Source: JABAAE01 sp905480545 (GTDB lineage: Bacteria > Planctomycetota > Planctomycetia > Pirellulales > Pirellulaceae). From it: a DNA stretch of 64,000 bases. The notes under the pieces are model-generated. The model did not search any database. It saw only the letters and a program-made list of their open reading frames with translations, and was not told where the DNA came from. Below are positions 1 through 9,386 of this stretch, one piece after another (positions within the stretch are counted from its first letter, which is position 1; the number at the start of each line of letters is the position of its first letter). Location: the NCBI GenBank assembly GCA_943788025.1, contig CALSOR010000002.1, positions 1,426,001-1,490,000 on the forward strand, given 5' to 3'. A program made the translations under genes and the position numbers.

Positions 1-2
1 CA

Positions 3-2027
3 TTTGGAAATATTAGCGGGGTTGAATTACTGACGGCATCGGATCGATGGGAGAAATCCAGTTTCGTTTTTGAACAGGCAATGAATCGCGTTGGGGGATC
101 GACGGTTGGGCGTATGAGTTTGGGGCAAGGGTCTGATATTCAACGGCAGTTGGTACGAGCGATTCGGCATCGGAAACCTTCGGTCGTTGTGCTGGATTCT
201 GCGGACGGCGAATTGATGAAGCTCGTTTCCTCGGCCGTTGATTTGGCGGAGAAAGAAATCGCTTTTCCGCAACACGCTGAATGGGGTTTGAATTCCTGGA
301 AGGTCGAAAAAGTGATATCAGTAGGTGATCCATTGCGAACAGATCATGTGATCGCGATCGATCAATTTTCAGCAACGCTGGGTAGACCGGTTTCACAGCA
401 ATCGCAATACGCGCGAATGTTGTTTTCGAAGTTTTCAAAGGTCCGGCCCACGCACGACAAACTTGGTTGGAACCTGGTAACAACATCGCTGGCGGAGAAT
501 GTCGCTGAGAAGGGACTCACGACCGGAACCCGCTGCAAGTACGACCCCAGTTGTAATAGGTCGCGGAAAAAGCTTGAAATTGACAATCTGCAAACCTTGC
601 AGGCGATTTCGAAACAAAAACAAAACATCGAGCGACTATTGCAATTCAACGTAAATAGTCCTTTAGATGAGAAAAGCTGGCTCGAGTCCATTACCGCGGC
701 CACATCTGGGATGGATGAAATATCCCTTGGACTCTTTTTGAGAGAGCTCGCCTTTGAATATGTCATGGTCGGCAAGCCGGATATGTCAGACATGACGGAG
801 CGTAAGATTGTCCAGCGAATACCGCAATCAGAAATCGCTGACGAGTCACTATTGAAATTGATTCATCGGTATTCCAGCTACGAATCGATTCAGTTGTTAA
901 AAAACGTTTTGAGATCGAAACTTGCTCAACAACCCGAAACACGCATTTGGGATCCGAAGGTGATGCAGGCGGGCTTCAACGATCCTGCTCTTGGTGATCT
1001 AAACGAAGGTAAATCAAATCTGTCAAACGCGAGCATTTTCAAGGACTCGTTTTCAAAACCGAATTCTGCGACCGGCAGAGACGGAGGCTCCAATGGACGC
1101 CTTGGCTCGGTGGCGGACCGAGCGACATTGACTGCCGCTAAGTCGCAATTTGAAAAGGATTTGACCCGGCAGTTAACGCAATCGACGATTCGAAATTCTG
1201 TCGTCTTGGTGGAAATGTTTCAGACTCAATTCCCGGCCATTTCGATAACGCCTGAATACGAATTTCGCGTGGCACGCGTCAAATCGCTAAATGGAAGTCC
1301 TACAGCGATGGACCGATTAATTGACAACATGACCAGCGAACCGACGGGGCAAGATGCTTGGTTGCACCGTATTTACCGTGAACGGCAATTGTTAAAACTG
1401 GATCAACAAGAATCGATCCATTTTACGCCATGCAAAGCTACGAACGATTCGAAATTCGTCTTGGACGGCTTCTTCAACGAGGAGGCGTGGAATGCCAATT
1501 CAGCCAAGCAAGATAAGCTGAAAGCTGAGGAGGTCACAAGTCGGAAAATCGACACAAATTCGTCGTTGAAATTTGCCTATGACGACGAGCACCTTTATAT
1601 CGCGATTCGCCAGAAGCGCAGTAACGGAGCCCAGCTTTCGATTCCTGATGCGAGGACGCGAGACGACGACTTAACAAATTTTTCCAGGATGGAAATTCGC
1701 ATTGATGTTGATCGAGACTACGCGAGTGCATACCAGTTTGTGGTGGACGAGCGTGGATGTTGCAACGACAGTCTTTGGCGCGACCCGCATACCAACGATC
1801 AACTTTTTAATCCGAAATGGTACATCGCTTCCGCGCGAAGTGCTTCCCATTGGACAGCGGAGATTGCGATTCCACTGAATGAGCTAGTGGATACGGCCGA
1901 TGAAAATTGGAAAGTGGGAAAGGGCACCGCATGGATTGTTGATGCGGTATCGAAAGAAGCCGGTGCATCCTCAGGCCGTGTTTTTAAACCAGATTTCCGC
2001 AACGAACAATTACTCTTGTTTCGATGA
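3..2027 (+). CDS. Large protein with C-terminal CBM9-like domain (5' end cut by window)
   Basis: The frame is open from the first bases of the window, so the N-terminus lies upstream; the first in-window ATG (81) is probably internal. I do not recognise the first ~460 residues, which are hydrophilic and mostly helical-looking. The last ~190 residues look like the family 9 carbohydrate-binding-module-like (DOMON-like) fold seen in many planctomycete secreted proteins: the block FVLDGFFNEEAW, then KFAYDDEHLYIAI, then MEIRIDVDRD with a Trp-rich region, and a final WTAEIAIPLNEL strand. Such domains usually bind sugars or heme. No catalytic domain was identified. It is followed in 40 bp by the convergent end of the HD-GYP-like gene on the minus strand. 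Confidence 0.7.
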   Translation, partial: FGNISGVELLTASDRWEKSSFVFEQAMNRVGGSTVGRMSLGQGSDIQRQLVRAIRHRKPSVVVLDSADGELMKLVSSAVDLAEKEIAFPQHAEWGLNSWKVEKVISVGDPLRTDHVIAIDQFSATLGRPVSQQSQYARMLFSKFSKVRPTHDKLGWNLVTTSLAENVAEKGLTTGTRCKYDPSCNRSRKKLEIDNLQTLQAISKQKQNIERLLQFNVNSPLDEKSWLESITAATSGMDEISLGLFLRELAFEYVMVGKPDMSDMTERKIVQRIPQSEIADESLLKLIHRYSSYESIQLLKNVLRSKLAQQPETRIWDPKVMQAGFNDPALGDLNEGKSNLSNASIFKDSFSKPNSATGRDGGSNGRLGSVADRATLTAAKSQFEKDLTRQLTQSTIRNSVVLVEMFQTQFPAISITPEYEFRVARVKSLNGSPTAMDRLIDNMTSEPTGQDAWLHRIYRERQLLKLDQQESIHFTPCKATNDSKFVLDGFFNEEAWNANSAKQDKLKAEEVTSRKIDTNSSLKFAYDDEHLYIAIRQKRSNGAQLSIPDARTRDDDLTNFSRMEIRIDVDRDYASAYQFVVDERGCCNDSLWRDPHTNDQLFNPKWYIASARSASHWTAEIAIPLNELVDTADENWKVGKGTAWIVDAVSKEAGASSGRVFKPDFRNEQLLLFR

Positions 2028-2070
2028 TTACGCCGAAATCTGAGGTTTTTTGTGTCGTTTGAGTGGAAGG

Positions 2071-3045
2071 CTACAAGAAGATGTTTTGGTATTTCTCGAT
2101 GGTTCCACCCTCGCCCAAGGCGATGTGTTCAAGGCAATTCAAAATGGTAGGGTGATAGTGGGCATCAACATCACCTCGCATTTCCTCCAGTGCGTCAAAT
2201 GGACGGTCCGCGTATTCACTCCAAGGGCTAGCTAACAAACGGTCAAAGCCGCGAGCGGCGCGGACAATTTCTGCACCCAATTGAGATTCGCAATCATATT
2301 TTCCATTGGGGGCTCCACCCGTCTCTTGTTCGAGGAGCAAGGGGATAATTCCGGAGATGACTTGTCCGAGCGATTGAACCAACTCTCGACCGTAAAACGA
2401 ATGCTCTTGTTCTTGGCCAGCGGATTCTAACTCGCCAACTGCTTTGCGGATGACTCGTGAGGTGATCTCTACGTTTTCGATATCCACTAACATTGCGGCC
2501 ACGCGAACGTTGCCAATTTCTGATTCGGATAATTTCATCCGGCGAGCGATTTTTTCCGAGATTTCAGCGACTCGCTTTGACCGAGTTTGCCAATTTGGAT
2601 TTGCCGATTTCAAATACTGCGAAAGGACTTCGATGACACCGATGTGGGCTTCATGTGAGTCAATGATTTTGTTCGAAAGGTGATCCCGCAAGGTTCCAAT
2701 CAGAAGTGATGTGAGGCCTAGCGTTGCTCCCCAGATCGTCAACGCGACCATGGTGAAAAGTGGTGAACTGGTTTCTCCAAATTGATTGAAGTCGTTTGAA
2801 ACGACCAAACCAGCCGTAATAACGCAGAAGAAGGCAAGAACTCCGCCGCGATACTGGCCAAGAAAAAACGAGGCGAACACAACCGGTAAGAAGAAAAGAT
2901 AAAGCACGAGAAATTGAAAGCCTTGCGATCGCCACATTGCAATTGACAGGCCAAGCGAGATGGCGATTAAAGCGATTTCGAGCACCCATTCTTTGGTTCT
3001 TCGCTTTGTATCCGAGGGGTTATTTTGACTGAACAGGTTAAACAT
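2071..3045 (-). CDS. Membrane protein with degenerate HD-GYP domain
   Basis: A 324-aa protein with about four hydrophobic segments (roughly residues 22-40, 43-62, 67-85 and 97-117) followed by a cytosolic helical domain. Residues 130-200 follow the HD-GYP layout (a helix with RSKRVAEISEKIARRMKLSESE, then AAMLVDIENVEI), but the metal-binding HD pair is VD at 187-188. The GYP-region block is GAPNGKYD (244-251) instead of HHE..GxGYP. These losses suggest it cannot hydrolyse cyclic-di-GMP and acts as a sensor or partner. Its ATG lies inside the end of the upstream intact HD-GYP gene (8-bp overlap), so the two are probably translationally coupled. The function is inferred from the fold only. Confidence 0.7.
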   Translation of the reverse strand: MFNLFSQNNPSDTKRRTKEWVLEIALIAISLGLSIAMWRSQGFQFLVLYLFFLPVVFASFFLGQYRGGVLAFFCVITAGLVVSNDFNQFGETSSPLFTMVALTIWGATLGLTSLLIGTLRDHLSNKIIDSHEAHIGVIEVLSQYLKSANPNWQTRSKRVAEISEKIARRMKLSESEIGNVRVAAMLVDIENVEITSRVIRKAVGELESAGQEQEHSFYGRELVQSLGQVISGIIPLLLEQETGGAPNGKYDCESQLGAEIVRAARGFDRLLASPWSEYADRPFDALEEMRGDVDAHYHPTILNCLEHIALGEGGTIEKYQNIFL

Positions 3046-4120
3046 TTTGTAATTCTAGGGTTTCGTCTGGTGTTGATCCGTTTGCAAGTGCCTCGGAAAT
3101 TTCAAAAAAATGAAATTGAATCTTTAGAAAGATATCGATCAGAGCCGGATCGAATTGGCTGCCTGATCCTGCTTCGATAATCTCGACTGCTGTTTCATGC
3201 TTGAGCGAGTCCTTGTAGGCTCGACGTGAACGGAGCGCATCATAGACGTCAGCGATGGCAACGATTCTTGCCGATAAAGGTATTTGTTTGCCTCGTAAAC
3301 CAGACGGATAGCCTGTCCCATCCCACTTTTCGTGGTGAGAGCTGGCGATCTCCTTGGCCATTTGCAAGAAGTTGCACTGTCCTAACTGTGTTTCAATGTT
3401 TTGAATGCACTCGGCACCTCGTTTGGCATGCATTTGCATCTCACTTCGCTCTTCGTCCGTCAACGGCCCGGGTTTCAGAAGCACTGAATCAGAAACGCTG
3501 ACTTTTCCAATATCGTGTAACGCAGAGCTGATGCCGATCAATCGAACAAATGATGGCGAGACATGCTTCTGGAATCTTGGATCGTGCCGAACAGCGCTTG
3601 CGAGCCTCGTCGAGTACAAAGCGATTCGCTCCAGATGTTGGCCGGTGTCGCGGTCTCGTGATTCGGCGAGCTGCGCCAATCCAAAAATAATTGCGTCACG
3701 AGTCTGTGATAAATCTCGCGTTTTAGCGAGCGATTCGTGGTAGTTTTTTTGGTTCTCGGTATCGAGCTCTGTTTTAACTCGGTTTAAAACGAAGTAAACC
3801 AATACGGCCTGAATGGCGATAACCCAAATGAAGGTAAAGCCATTGGCCGCAAATATTGATGTTGAAGTGTTGAGCTTCGACGTCGAGATTTGTTTTTCAG
3901 AAATTTCGACTCCGTTCGTGTATGCAAAAGCTGTGGAAAGATCCGACGCCGGGTTTGCAGTCCTCTTCACTGAAGTGCCTTGGGCAGCAAGGAATTCGTC
4001 CGAAGAGAGAGCATTGATCAAGCGGTTGTTGATCCATAGCCCGACGATCAAGCAAAACGCTTGCGCTAAAATGATTAAAAAGAAAGATCGCTGAAAGCGT
4101 GTCACTGTCACAACCAACAA
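3038..4120 (-). CDS. Membrane HD-GYP domain phosphodiesterase
   Basis: A 360-aa protein with an N-terminal TM helix (about 10-30), a short extracytoplasmic loop of ~60 residues, a second TM helix (about 93-112), a short linker and a complete HD-GYP domain. Visible catalytic motifs are HDIGK at 202-206 (metal-binding HD), HHEKWDGTGYP at 262-272, DVYDALRSRRAYK at 291-303 and SQFDP near 321-325. Family knowledge: such proteins hydrolyse cyclic-di-GMP using a two- or three-metal site; the loop between the TM helices would be the sensory part. It is first of a two-gene unit with the degenerate paralogue just downstream. The ATG at 4120 gives a normal membrane anchor. Confidence 0.88.
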   Translation of the reverse strand: MLVVTVTRFQRSFFLIILAQAFCLIVGLWINNRLINALSSDEFLAAQGTSVKRTANPASDLSTAFAYTNGVEISEKQISTSKLNTSTSIFAANGFTFIWVIAIQAVLVYFVLNRVKTELDTENQKNYHESLAKTRDLSQTRDAIIFGLAQLAESRDRDTGQHLERIALYSTRLASAVRHDPRFQKHVSPSFVRLIGISSALHDIGKVSVSDSVLLKPGPLTDEERSEMQMHAKRGAECIQNIETQLGQCNFLQMAKEIASSHHEKWDGTGYPSGLRGKQIPLSARIVAIADVYDALRSRRAYKDSLKHETAVEIIEAGSGSQFDPALIDIFLKIQFHFFEISEALANGSTPDETLELQNV

Positions 4121-4424
4121 TTCGGTACGTAATTAAATCTAGTATGCGAAGTTGGGGCGGGAGGAAGATTGGGTACTGGTTTTCAATTCAGAAGTGTTTT
4201 CTCTGAGTTGGGAAACTGTCCCGCAAATTAAAAGGATTTTACCGATTGTAGGACCTCCGAGCTTAGAATTGCCGTTCACTCGGCGATGAAACTCGTTAAC
4301 ATCGTTTTGTGGATGTTTTCCTGAAAACGAAACAAGAACTTGACGGCGGATCGATTTCATCGGTTTACATATCGATAACATGGAAATAACCTGAAAAAGA
4401 GTAACAACCGGACCGGAATAGGAA
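4121..4424. other. Intergenic region between divergent genes
   Basis: About 300 bp between the HD-GYP pair (minus) and the SUMF1-like gene (plus). It must hold promoters for both directions. I see TTGACG at 4340-4345 and TACATA at 4366-4371, but the 20-bp spacing is poor, so no promoter is called. No gene was seen. Confidence 0.4.
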
Positions 4425-5621
4425 ATGAATAAGAAAACACTGAATGCGAAGCTGAGCACTTTCACTCTTTTGGGGCTTCTGATCTACGGAAACCTTTGTG
4501 CGGATGAGCCATTGGGGATCGTAAAAAAGAAACCTACCTCGGGGCGATTTGTCAAAATTGAATCGGGTTACATGGTTCCCTATAAGACCAAGATTCCGGG
4601 AAGCGATATTGAATTCGAAATGGTGCCTATTCCCGGCGGCGAGTATTTAATGGGAAGTCCCGGTGGTGAAGCGGGACGATCTAAGAATGAAGGGCCGCAA
4701 ATCAAAGTGAAGGTCAAGCCTTTTTGGATGGGTAAGCATGAAGTGACCTGGAAAGAGTACATGGAGTACATGGGCTTGGATGATAAATTCAAGGCATTCG
4801 AAGCGGCAAATATTCGCTTGGTAACCAAGGAAAACGCAATCGATGCGATCTCTGCCCCATCAGGATTGTATGAACCAGACCACACGTTTGAGAAAGGCGA
4901 TGGACCGGATCAACCAGCAGTCACGATGACGCAGTATGCCGCTCGCCAATACACAAAGTGGTTGAGCAAGACTTCGGGAAGCTTTTTTCGTCTTCCAACG
5001 GGGGCTGAGTGGGAGTATGCATGTCGTGCTGGAACCAAAACGGCCTATCACTTTGGCGACGACGCTTCGATGCTGGATGACTACGCGTGGTACTCAGAAA
5101 ATTCTGATGACGAACGAAAAGATGTTGGCCAAAAAAAACCGAATCCTTGGGGTCTTTATGACATGCACGGGAGTGCTGCTGAATGGGTGATCGATACAGA
5201 TTCCGAAGATGGTTACGCAGCATGGAAAGACAAGACCATTGATGCAGATAAAGATATTCGTTGGCCTAAAACGCTCAACAACCAAATCGTTCGTGGTGGG
5301 TCATTTGAATTGGACGCCGAAGAATGCAGAAGCGCATCGTTCATGACCACCGAAGAAGAGGATTGGAAAGATTACGATCCAAACATTCCACTGAGCCCCT
5401 GGTGGTTTACAACGGAACCAGCGACCGGTGTGGGGATGCGAATCATTCGACCGCTTGATGCACCTAAAGATGCGATTGCTCAAGAGAAATTTTGGGGGCC
5501 GGACGTAGAGGAGTCACAATTAAATACGGAACAGCGAATCCAGGCTAACGGGCGAGGTTCTTATGGGATTGTTGATAAAGACCTGCCTAAGGCGATCCTG
5601 GAACTTAAATCCAAAAATTAA
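4425..5621 (+). CDS. Secreted SUMF1/FGE-like domain protein
   Basis: A 398-aa protein with a signal peptide (residues 1-26, hydrophobic LLGLLIYGNLCA) and a formylglycine-generating-enzyme-like (SUMF1) fold from about 63 to 352. Typical blocks are MVPIPGGEYLMGSP, MGKHEVTWKEY, FRLPTGAEWEYACRAGT, NPWGLYDMHGSAAEW, RGGSF and a final GVGMRIIRP. True FGEs bind copper with two cysteines shortly after RGGS; here the first position is Leu296 and only Cys301 is present, so sulfatase activation is unlikely. Planctomycetes carry many such paralogues, often of unknown role. It stands alone and is closed by a strong terminator at 5685-5717. Confidence 0.8.
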   Translation: MNKKTLNAKLSTFTLLGLLIYGNLCADEPLGIVKKKPTSGRFVKIESGYMVPYKTKIPGSDIEFEMVPIPGGEYLMGSPGGEAGRSKNEGPQIKVKVKPFWMGKHEVTWKEYMEYMGLDDKFKAFEAANIRLVTKENAIDAISAPSGLYEPDHTFEKGDGPDQPAVTMTQYAARQYTKWLSKTSGSFFRLPTGAEWEYACRAGTKTAYHFGDDASMLDDYAWYSENSDDERKDVGQKKPNPWGLYDMHGSAAEWVIDTDSEDGYAAWKDKTIDADKDIRWPKTLNNQIVRGGSFELDAEECRSASFMTTEEEDWKDYDPNIPLSPWWFTTEPATGVGMRIIRPLDAPKDAIAQEKFWGPDVEESQLNTEQRIQANGRGSYGIVDKDLPKAILELKSKN

Positions 5622-5684
5622 AATCGGGATTGATATGCGACAAGTTGGCTTTAATGCCTAAATGGCCGACAGGATGTAGAATCT

Positions 5685-5717
5685 AAAAAGGGGACGCATT
5701 TGCGTCCCCTTTTTTTC
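5685..5717. terminator. Rho-independent terminator (bidirectional shape)
   Basis: A perfect 9-bp GC-rich stem (GGGGACGCA / TGCGTCCCC) with a 2-nt loop, an A-tract on the left and seven T on the right. It lies between the convergent SUMF1-like and Nramp-like genes and could serve both. Confidence 0.85.
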
Positions 5718-5788
5718 TATAACCGACTGAATGAAATCGTTTCAGGTTACATCAAGAGGATACTGACCGATCCGCAAAAGAAAATGAA

Positions 5789-7606
5789 TCAATCCTCGAT
5801 GGGTTTGCGGTATCTCGCTGAGAATCCAAAGATCGCCAATATCACGAACGTGATTGCCGCACCTAAAACGAACATGCCTTGTTCGCTACCGAGTTTAATT
5901 GAAATTGCGGAAACAGCGGCGGCGAGTGCTACGATCACACCGAATGTCATCAATACATTCCAAATCACTAACCAGACCCCTTTAGGCTTATTGTCGCCCA
6001 TCAGTTGTGAATTGTTCATCATTAGTAAAAAGGCAATGTACGCGATTGGCAGTAGCATTGCGCCGAATACCGATGCCATGATAATGAGCCAGGTTTTCGA
6101 AACACCGCCCCAGAAAAGTGGGTAGCAGATGCCAACAATCCCCGCCGCAACAGCGCCGGTCATGAACAAGGATTGGCTTTCGGGTTTGCCGAACATCTCT
6201 CGAATCGCATAACCATTGATCATCATGAGAATAATGATGGTTGAGAAACCCATCGCCAACGCACCTGCCCCGAAAACGAGGTTTGCGCCTCGATCTCCCA
6301 GGAAGGGCTGCAGTGATTTTGCCAGTTGATTTGCATTGGGTTTAACCAGAACGGTCGCTAGGATTTTTTCTTCGTCGCTAAGGTCAGGGGCAATTCTTGA
6401 AACGACGTCATTGGTTTCGCTCGCTAGTTGTTTGTTTTTTTCGGCGAGTTCTCCCGTCAATTCTTTGTCGAACCAGTTTTTTTCTAGCTGGTCCTTTAAG
6501 ACTTTGATATCAGCTTCTAAATCTTGGATGGATTTTAGTGACGATAAATACTGGTCGTCTTTCTTCAAAATATTGTCACGGATAATCGGCGCTGCGCCTT
6601 TGAAGAACATGCTGGTTTTCACGACATCGGATTCTTTGCTGAGCAAGGCTTCATCCGTTTTGCCGTGAAAACTATGGGCAGAAGCGATCACAATGCACGA
6701 CGTAACCAAAATGAATGGAATCGCCATGCCGGTCACCAAATCGAATCGGGCAAGGCCTCTGAATGGTTTATCCCAACCACGTGCAAGCAAAGAGTAAGGC
6801 AACAAGAATGTCATATTCAATCCGACTGCAGTTGCTGCAGTTGAAATCATGACTTCTCGCTGACGTGATACGATGGTGTCGGTCCAGATTTTTTGCTTCT
6901 CCTCCGACAAGCTTTCAATCAGCATTTGAATTTGCTCAGATGGATTTGACCATTGACGAAGATCCGGCACCAATCCGTTAAAGATCGTCGACCAGTCGAC
7001 TTCGCCATTTCTGAAAAGAATGACAACGACAGCGACGAAACAAACAATAATCACGCCAATTACCAGTTTCAAAAACAAGTCGAACAGCTTTGTGAGCAAT
7101 CCTTTTTTTGAACTGAGAAAGACCAGTACACCGGCGAGAACAAATAGTCCGATCGAGATTCCGTACTTGGCTACGTCTTTCTCTTTCAGTGTGTCATTTG
7201 CAAAGTTTGTGTTGATTGCATCAAAACAGAGGCTGAATTGCGGCATGATCCAGATCATGTTTGCCAACACCGTTGCGACGATCCAGCCGACGCCCAAAAC
7301 CGGGTTGATGTACTCATTGATCGCTTGATAGGGCCGCTTACCTGTCGAAAGCGTAACGTAGGCAATTGCTGAAAGCATGATGACCCCCGCAATGATCGCC
7401 ACCATCTGGAGCCAAAGCATCGATGTTCCGCTAAGTACGCCCAAATAAAGTGCACTACCGAGTGATCCACCACCAAGAGTGATCGCAGCTTGCAACCAGC
7501 CTGGTCCGGAAAGTCGAAAAAATGCAAAGAAGGTTGCGAGTGCACCCTTTTGATTCGCCGCTGTTAAGATTTCGCGGTCAGCGACAATTTTGTTTTCGTT
7601 AGCCAT
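5789..7606 (-). CDS. Nramp-like membrane transporter
   Basis: A 605-aa polytopic membrane protein with about 11-12 hydrophobic segments. The start resembles the Nramp/divalent-metal transporter family (LSGPGWLQAAITLGGGSLGS in TM1). The hallmark metal-binding motifs are altered: the TM1 DPGN motif is replaced by a GGGS-type stretch, and the TM6 MPH motif is replaced by NMTFLLPYSLL. A hydrophilic, partly coiled-coil segment of ~100 residues (about 335-440, rich in E, K and L) is inserted between membrane segments. Substrate therefore cannot be taken as Mn/Fe; a divergent Nramp clade is likely. The ATG at 7606 begins a short cytosolic leader. It is monocistronic, convergent with the SUMF1-like gene. 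Confidence 0.72.
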   Translation of the reverse strand: MANENKIVADREILTAANQKGALATFFAFFRLSGPGWLQAAITLGGGSLGSALYLGVLSGTSMLWLQMVAIIAGVIMLSAIAYVTLSTGKRPYQAINEYINPVLGVGWIVATVLANMIWIMPQFSLCFDAINTNFANDTLKEKDVAKYGISIGLFVLAGVLVFLSSKKGLLTKLFDLFLKLVIGVIIVCFVAVVVILFRNGEVDWSTIFNGLVPDLRQWSNPSEQIQMLIESLSEEKQKIWTDTIVSRQREVMISTAATAVGLNMTFLLPYSLLARGWDKPFRGLARFDLVTGMAIPFILVTSCIVIASAHSFHGKTDEALLSKESDVVKTSMFFKGAAPIIRDNILKKDDQYLSSLKSIQDLEADIKVLKDQLEKNWFDKELTGELAEKNKQLASETNDVVSRIAPDLSDEEKILATVLVKPNANQLAKSLQPFLGDRGANLVFGAGALAMGFSTIIILMMINGYAIREMFGKPESQSLFMTGAVAAGIVGICYPLFWGGVSKTWLIIMASVFGAMLLPIAYIAFLLMMNNSQLMGDNKPKGVWLVIWNVLMTFGVIVALAAAVSAISIKLGSEQGMFVLGAAITFVILAIFGFSARYRKPIED

Positions 7607-7830
7607 GATTGTTTATCACGTTGTAGGAAGGGTTATTCCAGAATGAATTTGTACCGAGCAGGAAATCACATTCTGCTCAACCCAATTGTTATCGTTGGGG
7701 ATGGTTGTTGGTTGTGACACTAAGCAGAGTACGGAGAATGTCACCAAACGGAACTCTATAAGATAGTCGAAATAAGTCGCGGTGTGGGGCTTCGACTCGG
7801 TCGTTACAAAATAGCCAGGAAATGCGGAGG

Positions 7831-9210
7831 CTACTTCAGGGGGGTGACGACTGATTCGGTGGGTTGAGCGTTCTCTAAATCGGCCTGGTATTTCGCAAAA
7901 TAATTTGCGTATTCGCTGTGCATTTCCACCGCGACGTTTTCGCCTTTGGCAATCCGTCGAATGACTCCGTCTGCGTTGGCGAGCCCTTTTTCAGAAATGC
8001 GAGCGTAATACTGAATTGTTCCTTCTTGATTCGTAACAAACAAAAATGTTGGCCATTTCGGCTGAAAAAAATTTAAGACTTCACTTTGTTTGTCGTTGAA
8101 AAAGCCCATTCTGCCAAAGGGGGTTTTGACGTTCTTTAACGGAAGAGTGGGGGGGGTGATCCAAGCAAAATTGACATCTCGGTGGGCACTCGACAACGCG
8201 TCAATCCGAGTAACTTGTTTTTGATCCACCGCGGAAAGTTCGCCATAAAAGAAAAGGCTAATAGCGCCTAATGCAGAGTCTGCTTGGAATGCCTTGTCGT
8301 TCTTGTCGTCTATATTCCAATTTTCAAGTTTTTTTCCGATGGCTTCATTAGGGAATTCTTCCGGCAGAACGACAAAATGGTTGACCGGTTTCTCGCCCTC
8401 AACGAGTTTGGTCACGATCGCCGGCTTGGCTGCAAAATGTGCGTTTTCAAGTAGCAATGAAAGCGAAACATCCTTGATCGCGGAGGATTGGGTTGTTTTG
8501 TCAGACAGCATCGATTTGGGCAAGCGGATTCCCAGTATTAGTTTTTCCGTTGGATCAATGCGACAGGAAACCGTCCCGTACGGTGATCGAAAGCTTGCAT
8601 CAATGAAAGTCTTGCCATCAACGATTTGCGATTTCTGTTCAACCAAATTCCCTTCAGTAAACCACAAAGACCTTCGCTTGACGAAGTTGCAATAGGCAAC
8701 GCCCAGCATTTCGATAATTGGTATTAAGTCGTTTTCGGCAAATTTCCAAGGTAGATCTTTTCGTCCGGAAACGAAATGAACCGCGATGGAGTCGTCGGAC
8801 AATTTCGAAAACATGGACGATAAATTCTGATCCGTCACGATGGCTTGACCGTCGAAGTTTTGGGTCTCTGCATCGAGCACGCGTCCAATCGAATGCTCTC
8901 CTGTTGAGCAGATTTGAAATCGGAACCAGTTGAGTTGGGCAACTTTTGCTCGAGTCAACTTGCAGCTAAACGGATGAGATTCTTGGAATGGAACGCCATT
9001 GAGTGTGTAACTGAATATCAAACGTGCCTTGTCAGAATAGGACTCGGCGGAAGAATATCTCTCCTTAATGGCGGCGATATCTAGCCTTGCTTTCAATTCT
9101 CCGTCTTTTTTGCCCTGTTCATCGGCGGCACCACAGCCAAGAATCGCGAAAACCAATACCCAACCGAAGAAGACGTAAACGAAGTATCGTATTGGATGAT
9201 TCCGATTCAA
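7831..9210 (-). CDS. Lipoprotein of unknown function
   Basis: The frame runs up to a GTG/ATG-type start at 9339, but a lipoprotein signal (hydrophobic FGWVLVFAILGC, Cys at residue 69 of the long form) argues for a start near the TTG at 9210. That gives a 26-residue signal and avoids overlap with the divergent neighbour. The mature ~430-aa protein has no family I can name. The middle contains beta-rich blocks, and the end (WPTFLFVTNQEGTIQYYARIS) resembles the C-terminal strand pair of thioredoxin-like folds, without a CxxC motif. It is probably anchored in the membrane facing the periplasm. The start choice is inference. Confidence 0.6.
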   Translation of the reverse strand: MNRNHPIRYFVYVFFGWVLVFAILGCGAADEQGKKDGELKARLDIAAIKERYSSAESYSDKARLIFSYTLNGVPFQESHPFSCKLTRAKVAQLNWFRFQICSTGEHSIGRVLDAETQNFDGQAIVTDQNLSSMFSKLSDDSIAVHFVSGRKDLPWKFAENDLIPIIEMLGVAYCNFVKRRSLWFTEGNLVEQKSQIVDGKTFIDASFRSPYGTVSCRIDPTEKLILGIRLPKSMLSDKTTQSSAIKDVSLSLLLENAHFAAKPAIVTKLVEGEKPVNHFVVLPEEFPNEAIGKKLENWNIDDKNDKAFQADSALGAISLFFYGELSAVDQKQVTRIDALSSAHRDVNFAWITPPTLPLKNVKTPFGRMGFFNDKQSEVLNFFQPKWPTFLFVTNQEGTIQYYARISEKGLANADGVIRRIAKGENVAVEMHSEYANYFAKYQADLENAQPTESVVTPLK

Positions 9211-9386
9211 AATAATGCCGTTGTGGGTAATCGCCAAAATTGCAGCCCTATCATTGTCAAAATGTGCGTTCCCGGAATTATCGAGAAATCGGATTGCTGA
9301 CTCAATCCCCAATCCGGGAGCCCGGTTCGCAAATTGCATCGCGGTTGCCGGTTACCGAAAAAACGGCTCAGCGTTATCATGAATTT

